Assembly (NCBI RefSeq): GCF_017873605.1
Contig: NZ_JAGGKI010000006.1
Span: 62,001-126,000, forward strand
Length of the DNA: 64,000 nt
Direction of reading: 5' to 3'
Origin: Paenibacillus lactis
GTDB lineage: Bacteria > Bacillota > Bacilli > Paenibacillales > Paenibacillaceae
The translations under genes were made by a program, and so were the position numbers. Below, piece after piece: positions 59,599-64,000 of this stretch. The notes under the pieces are model-generated. The model searched no databases, had not been told where the DNA came from, and was given only the letters and a program-made list of their open reading frames with translations. Positions within the stretch are counted from its first letter, which is position 1. Each line of letters opens with the position of its first letter.

Positions 59599-61840
59599 TC
59601 AGTACAAAAATGAAACAAGGAATCAGTCCGAGGTTCAGCTGGAATACCTGGGTCGCGGGCTGGTTGCAGCTGTCACATCCGAAGGAGTATTTCTCAGCTG
59701 GCGATTGCTCGGGAATGAAGTGAGCGGCTTTAGCAGTAACGGACTGACCGGAACTGATTTTAACCTGTATCGAGATGGCAGCTTGATCGCAGTTGTCTGC
59801 GACAGCACCAATTATTTGGATCCCGGCGGGACGCCAGACTCGGTTTACTATGTTTGTGCCGTTGTCGACGGTCAAGAGGTCGACCGAAGTGCCGATGTCA
59901 ATCCGTGGGAAGGTCCGTACTACGAAATACCCTTGCAAAAACCGGCTGACGGCATAACGCCGACCGGTCAAACCTTTACATACTCGGCGAATGACATGAG
60001 CGTAGGGGATGTAGATGGCGACGGCGAGTATGAGTTTTTTGTCAAATGGGACCCTTCAAACGCGAAAGATGTATCGCACTCCGGCTACACCGGACAGGTG
60101 TATATCGACTGTTATAAGCTGGACGGAACGCTGCTATACCGGATTGACCTAGGCGTGAACATTCGGGCAGGTGCCCACTATACGCAGTTTCTGGTCTACG
60201 ATTTTGACGGAGACGGGAGAGCCGAGCTCATGTTTAAGACCGCACCCGGCACGAAGGTCATCCGGTACAATCAGGCAGGTCAGAGCACCACCGAAACTTA
60301 TGTAACGATGCCGCCTGAGGATATCGCTGCCGGATACAGCCATTCGGACGACTATCGAATGAGCAGCGAGGATTACTATAAGCATATCGTCTCAGTGTTC
60401 ATGCGCTGGCACTCCCATGAGGAGGTGGTGGCCGGACGATGGCCCTCCACGCTGGAAGAATGCTTTGGGATCGAGCAACGTTACGATTACCCTTTGTCCA
60501 GGGGGGATGCGGAACGGCTCGCCGATTACTTCCTCGATGTGTATGCTCCCAGTCGGAGTGGCCGCAACAATTTGCGGTCATTCGAGGGATTCGTTCTTGA
60601 TGGGCCTGAATATTTAACCGTATTTTATGGGCATACGGGCGAGGAATTGGAGACGATCCCCTATAAGCCGGGGCGGCATGATGACGGTCTGATGTGGGGG
60701 GATTATGCTTGGAACCGCATCGAGCCCGGTAATCGCGTGGACCGATTTCTGGCAGGCGTAGCCTATTTGGACGGCAAACAACCGTTTGCGATCTTTGCCC
60801 GCGGCTACTATACCAGGGCCGCCGTCGCAGCCTATTCCTGGGATGGAAAGCGCCTTAAGGAGAAGTGGTTCGTCGACAGCGGCTGGGTTTCGATGAATAA
60901 CCCTTTTCATGATACGCTTGGTCTAGAGGACGGCCGCAGTGAGAAGTTCGGCAGCCTCGCTAAACAAGGCGCGCATTCATTAAGCGTTGCAGATGTGGAC
61001 GGAGATGGCTGCCACGAAATTATATACGGGGCGGCAACCATCGACCATGACGGAACGATTTTATACAGCTCTCGGGCTGAAATGCCCCCGGAAAGCAAGG
61101 AGCCTGGCGCAATCTCCAAGCTGGGTCACGGCGATGCACTTCATGTAGCGAATATAGATCCGGATCGGCAAGGGTTGGAGATATTTATGGTCCATGAAAG
61201 CGGCGCATCGGGACCCTACGGATATACGCTGCGTGATGCGGCAACCGGCGAGGTGTTATACGGCGGCTTCGCAATCGATGACGTTGGGCGCGGAATGATC
61301 GGGCAGGTTGAACCGAATCATCGCGGCCTTCAAACATGGTGCAGCGAAGGTTATGAAAGCGATGAAGCGTTCGGCTTGATGACATGTACGGGAGAACGGA
61401 TTGCGGCACAGGTACCGGGCACGAACATGAGCATCAAATGGTCGGCTGATATGACCACACAGATCATCAACGGCAGATTCGACGAGCCGGTTACGATCGA
61501 CGACTGGAAACGAGGCAGGCTGCTTACCGCAGAAGGCGCGGTTTCCAACAACGGTACGAAGGGAAATCCATGCCTTGTTGCGGACGTGTTCGGAGATTGG
61601 AGAGAGGAGCTGTTGGTTCGAACAAAGGATAGCTCGGCGATCCGTATCTACTTGAGCACCGAAGTAACGGACCGAAAATTGTATACGTTGATGCATGATA
61701 CGCAATATCGGACAGGAATTGCATGGCAGAATGTCGTATATAACCAGCCAAGTTATACAAGCTTTTATTTTGCATCCGATATCGATTGGGGAATGGTGCC
61801 TGTTCCGCAATTGTATCTTCCCCGCGCAAGGCGAAGGTAA
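59582..61840 (+). CDS. Rhamnogalacturonan lyase family 11 (YesW/YesX type)
   Basis: A 752-residue PL11 lyase. An N-terminal beta-sandwich (EYLGRGLVAAVTSEGVFLSWRL) is followed by the eight-bladed propeller with calcium loops SVGDVDGDGEYEFFVKWDPS, YDFDGDGRAELMFKTAPGT and SVADVDGDGCHEIIYGAATI, and the blocks GHGDALHVANIDPDRQGLE and VVYNQPSYTSFYFASDI. These enzymes cleave the rhamnogalacturonan-I backbone by beta-elimination. Lack of a signal peptide points to the intracellular YesX-like (exo) form. ATG 59582 follows GAGAGGGGG. Confidence 0.9.
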   Translation: MKTDHDQYKNETRNQSEVQLEYLGRGLVAAVTSEGVFLSWRLLGNEVSGFSSNGLTGTDFNLYRDGSLIAVVCDSTNYLDPGGTPDSVYYVCAVVDGQEVDRSADVNPWEGPYYEIPLQKPADGITPTGQTFTYSANDMSVGDVDGDGEYEFFVKWDPSNAKDVSHSGYTGQVYIDCYKLDGTLLYRIDLGVNIRAGAHYTQFLVYDFDGDGRAELMFKTAPGTKVIRYNQAGQSTTETYVTMPPEDIAAGYSHSDDYRMSSEDYYKHIVSVFMRWHSHEEVVAGRWPSTLEECFGIEQRYDYPLSRGDAERLADYFLDVYAPSRSGRNNLRSFEGFVLDGPEYLTVFYGHTGEELETIPYKPGRHDDGLMWGDYAWNRIEPGNRVDRFLAGVAYLDGKQPFAIFARGYYTRAAVAAYSWDGKRLKEKWFVDSGWVSMNNPFHDTLGLEDGRSEKFGSLAKQGAHSLSVADVDGDGCHEIIYGAATIDHDGTILYSSRAEMPPESKEPGAISKLGHGDALHVANIDPDRQGLEIFMVHESGASGPYGYTLRDAATGEVLYGGFAIDDVGRGMIGQVEPNHRGLQTWCSEGYESDEAFGLMTCTGERIAAQVPGTNMSIKWSADMTTQIINGRFDEPVTIDDWKRGRLLTAEGAVSNNGTKGNPCLVADVFGDWREELLVRTKDSSAIRIYLSTEVTDRKLYTLMHDTQYRTGIAWQNVVYNQPSYTSFYFASDIDWGMVPVPQLYLPRARRR

Positions 61841-61849
61841 TCGGCCCCC

Positions 61850-61925
61850 GTTACGAGGGGGATATTTCGTTCACGAGGAGTATATCTCGTAATGGAAGCA
61901 TAATCCTTCACGAGGAGCATATCCG
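61850..61925 (+). repeat. Three imperfect copies of a 19-20 bp element in the operon
   Basis: GTTACGAGGGGGATATTTC (61850), GTTCACGAGGAGTATATCTC (61869) and CTTCACGAGGAGCATATCC (61906) share the pattern TTCACGAGGAGnATAT. The first two abut; the third is 17 bases further on. Each contains a Shine-Dalgarno-like GAGGAG core, but only the true site GAGGAGGAAACAGG directly precedes the next start. No terminator is present. Confidence 0.6.
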
Positions 61926-61941
61926 ATGAGGAGGAAACAGG

Positions 61942-62739
61942 ATGACCAAAATTATGATGTGCTTTCCTGGAGGGAGGCACAAAGCCCTGACATTGAGTTA
62001 TGACGACGGACGATTTGCCGATCGGCGGCTGGTGGACATCTTGAACCGGCATGGGCTCAAAGGAACTTTTCATATCAATTCCGGGCTGCTCGGAACGCCG
62101 GACAGGGTGGGGGCAGAAGAGGTCAGAACGCTTTATGAAGGTCACGAGGTATCGGCGCATACGTTGACCCATCCGACGATCGCTCGCTGTCCGAATGAGC
62201 AAATCGTGCATGAAGTCATGGAAGACCGGCGCATTTTGGAGGGTATCGTAGGGTATACGGTTCGAGGGATGTCGTATCCGAACGGCTCTTACAGCCGCAG
62301 AATTAAAGAGATGCTGCCGGGCCTCGGGATAGAATATGCGAGAGTCGTTGCGAGTTCAGGGCATTTCGGAATGCCGGACGATTTCCTGGAATGGCAGCCG
62401 ACCTGTCATCATAATCGTGATTTGATGAAGCACGCCGAGACCTTCATGAGCCTGCATAAAAAGCAGTACTTGTATCTGATGAACGTATGGGGGCATAGCT
62501 ACGAATTCGATCACGATCAAAATTGGGAACTTATGGAACAGTTCTGCGCTTATGTAGGAGGTAAACCGGAAATCTGGTATTGCACGAACATCGAGTTAGT
62601 CGATTATACGAAAGCATTCGAAGGACTGAAGTTTGCAGCCGCGTTGGATTTCGTCTATAACCCGTCAGCATTAAGCGTTTGGTTGGACGTGGATGGACAG
62701 ATTGTCGAAGTGAAAGGCGGAGAGCAGATCAAGCTTTAG
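61942..62739 (+). CDS. Polysaccharide deacetylase-fold (NodB) protein
   Basis: A 265-residue carbohydrate-esterase-4-like protein. The motif-1 Asp pair is in LTLSYDDGRFADRRLVDIL, the motif-2 metal ligands in VSAHTLTHPTIARC, motif 3 in MSYPNGSYSRRI, and a late His in NVWGHSYEFD. There is no signal peptide, so a cytoplasmic substrate is likely; removal of acetyl groups from imported rhamnogalacturonan oligosaccharides would fit the locus. GAGGAGGAAACAGG lies ahead of ATG. The substrate is inferred from context only. Confidence 0.8.
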   Translation: MTKIMMCFPGGRHKALTLSYDDGRFADRRLVDILNRHGLKGTFHINSGLLGTPDRVGAEEVRTLYEGHEVSAHTLTHPTIARCPNEQIVHEVMEDRRILEGIVGYTVRGMSYPNGSYSRRIKEMLPGLGIEYARVVASSGHFGMPDDFLEWQPTCHHNRDLMKHAETFMSLHKKQYLYLMNVWGHSYEFDHDQNWELMEQFCAYVGGKPEIWYCTNIELVDYTKAFEGLKFAAALDFVYNPSALSVWLDVDGQIVEVKGGEQIKL

Positions 62740-62815
62740 CGGGAGTGCCGAAATGGCAGTTGGAGGGAGCTTTTGAGGATTTTTCATGATCATTCATCAA
62801 AAGGAGGGATATCGG

Positions 62816-64000
62816 ATGAACCAAGGGAAGGCAATTGATCCTTTGCTCATCGGGAGGCTGGATATTCGGGCAGCAGGTCCGCGGTGTAAAATGCTGCTTG
62901 GCGACTTAAACGGAGACGGCCGGATGGAGATGCTGCTCGTTCAACCCGACAACCGCCAGGACGTGCGTTACATTCCCCATCAGGTGCAGTGCCTCACTGC
63001 GTACGATTTGGAGGGGAATCTGCTGTGGCAAACAGGCAAACCGGATCCTGGCGCCGGCAGTCAAGGCTCGGATTATCCCGCTCAAATTGTCGATATCGAC
63101 GGAGACGGTCATTTAGAGGTGTTATGCGTTATGGAGAACCGTCTCTTGGTCATTAACGGGTACGACGGAAGCGTCAGATCATCGCATGAGCTGCCGGATC
63201 CGGAGGCGCATGACTGCATTATCGTTGCGAATTTGACGGGAAGCCCGCATACGCGGGATATCATCCTAAAGGATCGTTATCGCCGCATGTGGGCAATGGA
63301 CCATCATTTCAACATCCTATGGACGCATGAGGGCAATCCGGGCCACTTCCCTTGGGTCTACGATTTGGACGGGGACGGGTATGATGAAGTGATGGCCGGT
63401 TATACCTTGTTGGACCATGACGGCACGCCGTTATGGAGCTGCCGCGATTTGGATGACCATGCCGATTGCATTTGGATCGGCGACGTGAACGGCGACGGAG
63501 ACCCGGAGATCGTGATCGGAGGCAGCGTCACGGTCATGTATGACCGAAACGGGAGGGAGCTATGGCGATACGAAGGCTCCATCGAGTCGCAGCACATCGC
63601 GCTCGGTCGCTTCCGAAGCGACCTGCCTGGATTGCAAATTGCGGGGCTGGACCGGCTTGTGAGAGAGGACGACGGGAAGGGTTTGGTCGGCAAGGACGCC
63701 TTATTCCTGCTCGACGGCAGCGGCCGGGAGGTTTGGAAAGAAGACCGCAAAACACCAGGCTGGCTAACGATTATCGAGCCTTTGCGCGGATGGGCGGAAG
63801 GAGCCCTGGACTATATATTGGCTTATCGGCGCGGTGGAGGGGTCCTTCCCACCTTGTATGACGGTCACATGAATGCAATCGCGGAGTTTCCTGACGAGGG
63901 ATATGCCGTCCATGCCGACTTATGGGGAAGCGGTATGGAGCAAGTCATTATTTACAGCGATGAAACAGCGTCTATCTATTCGAGCAAAAGTGCAGATTTA
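62816..64000 (+). CDS. FG-GAP/VCBS-type beta-propeller protein (partial, runs off the window)
   Basis: The frame opens at ATG 62816 behind AAAAGGAGG and remains open for 395 codons to the window end. At least four calcium-loop blades are visible: LLGDLNGDGRMEMLLVQPDN, IVDIDGDGHLEVLCVMENR, VYDLDGDGYDEVMAGYTLL and IGDVNGDGDPEIVIGGSVTV. They resemble blades of PL11 lyases, but the N-terminal beta-sandwich of PL11 is missing and there is no signal peptide. It may be a diverged lyase or a sugar-binding propeller acting after the lyases. The C terminus lies outside. Confidence 0.75.
   Translation, partial: MNQGKAIDPLLIGRLDIRAAGPRCKMLLGDLNGDGRMEMLLVQPDNRQDVRYIPHQVQCLTAYDLEGNLLWQTGKPDPGAGSQGSDYPAQIVDIDGDGHLEVLCVMENRLLVINGYDGSVRSSHELPDPEAHDCIIVANLTGSPHTRDIILKDRYRRMWAMDHHFNILWTHEGNPGHFPWVYDLDGDGYDEVMAGYTLLDHDGTPLWSCRDLDDHADCIWIGDVNGDGDPEIVIGGSVTVMYDRNGRELWRYEGSIESQHIALGRFRSDLPGLQIAGLDRLVREDDGKGLVGKDALFLLDGSGREVWKEDRKTPGWLTIIEPLRGWAEGALDYILAYRRGGGVLPTLYDGHMNAIAEFPDEGYAVHADLWGSGMEQVIIYSDETASIYSSKSADL

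Noticed and set aside
61850..61925. The triplicated element as a CRISPR-like array
   Set aside because: Copies are degenerate, two of them abut without a spacer, and they lie inside an operon.

Overview
The window looks like a chromosomal segment of a Paenibacillus-type Bacillota. GC is moderate, most genes have AGGAGG-like ribosome binding sites, and GTG and TTG starts are common. Lipoprotein-anchored binding proteins are frequent, as are sugar ABC importers without their own ATPase, long membrane-bound AraC regulators and rhamnogalacturonan genes of the B. subtilis yes/yet type. No tRNA, rRNA, CRISPR array, prophage or intact insertion sequence was seen. Decay is limited to a few truncated or frameshifted genes.

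Layout. 0-10 kb: end of a large-subunit catalase, an SgrR-like regulator/binding protein, a threonine-aldolase-like enzyme, small enzymes (methyltransferase, GNAT, VOC) and a secreted stalk/PKD-type protein. 10-16 kb: an aminotransferase; a purine riboswitch with terminator driving a PbuE-like purine exporter; then a mannan-type locus (LacI regulator, cellobiose/mannobiose 2-epimerase) next to the N-terminal stump of a GH5 mannanase. 16-21 kb: a MarR regulator, an arylsulfotransferase without signal peptide and an SsuABC-type importer in one tight operon. 21-29 kb: XRE-cupin/LysE divergent pair, AraC and VOC genes, a MocR regulator and arylamine N-acetyltransferase sharing the same inverted repeat, csaA, a frameshifted GNAT gene and tmrB. 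29-33 kb: mntABCD with an MntR box. 33-41.5 kb: a GntR/LacI-type regulator with a sugar importer, a GH43 lipoprotein and a GH2 enzyme, preceded by a cre-like site. 41.5-49.5 kb: ArsR-like remnant with two small genes, a TetR/GNAT pair, an AraC remnant, an HxlR/isochorismatase pair and a two-component system with a probable membrane-protein target. 49.6-64 kb: rhamnogalacturonan utilisation (LplBCA-like importer, YesS-like regulator, YetA/PL26-like, YesU-like and PL11 proteins, a polysaccharide deacetylase-fold protein, and an FG-GAP-type propeller protein that runs off the window).

How the parts work together. Two plant-polymer loci (33-41.5 and 49.6-64 kb) each combine a regulator, an importer and hydrolases or lyases. 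The rhamnogalacturonan locus has two promoters with the same layout (paired TGCA elements 67 bp upstream of a TTGCCG -35 box), which suggests one activator, most simply the YesS-like protein encoded between them. The arylsulfotransferase operon suggests uptake of a sulfated or sulfonated aromatic followed by sulfuryl transfer in the cytoplasm. All functions are inferred from protein sequence features and context; no database search was run.
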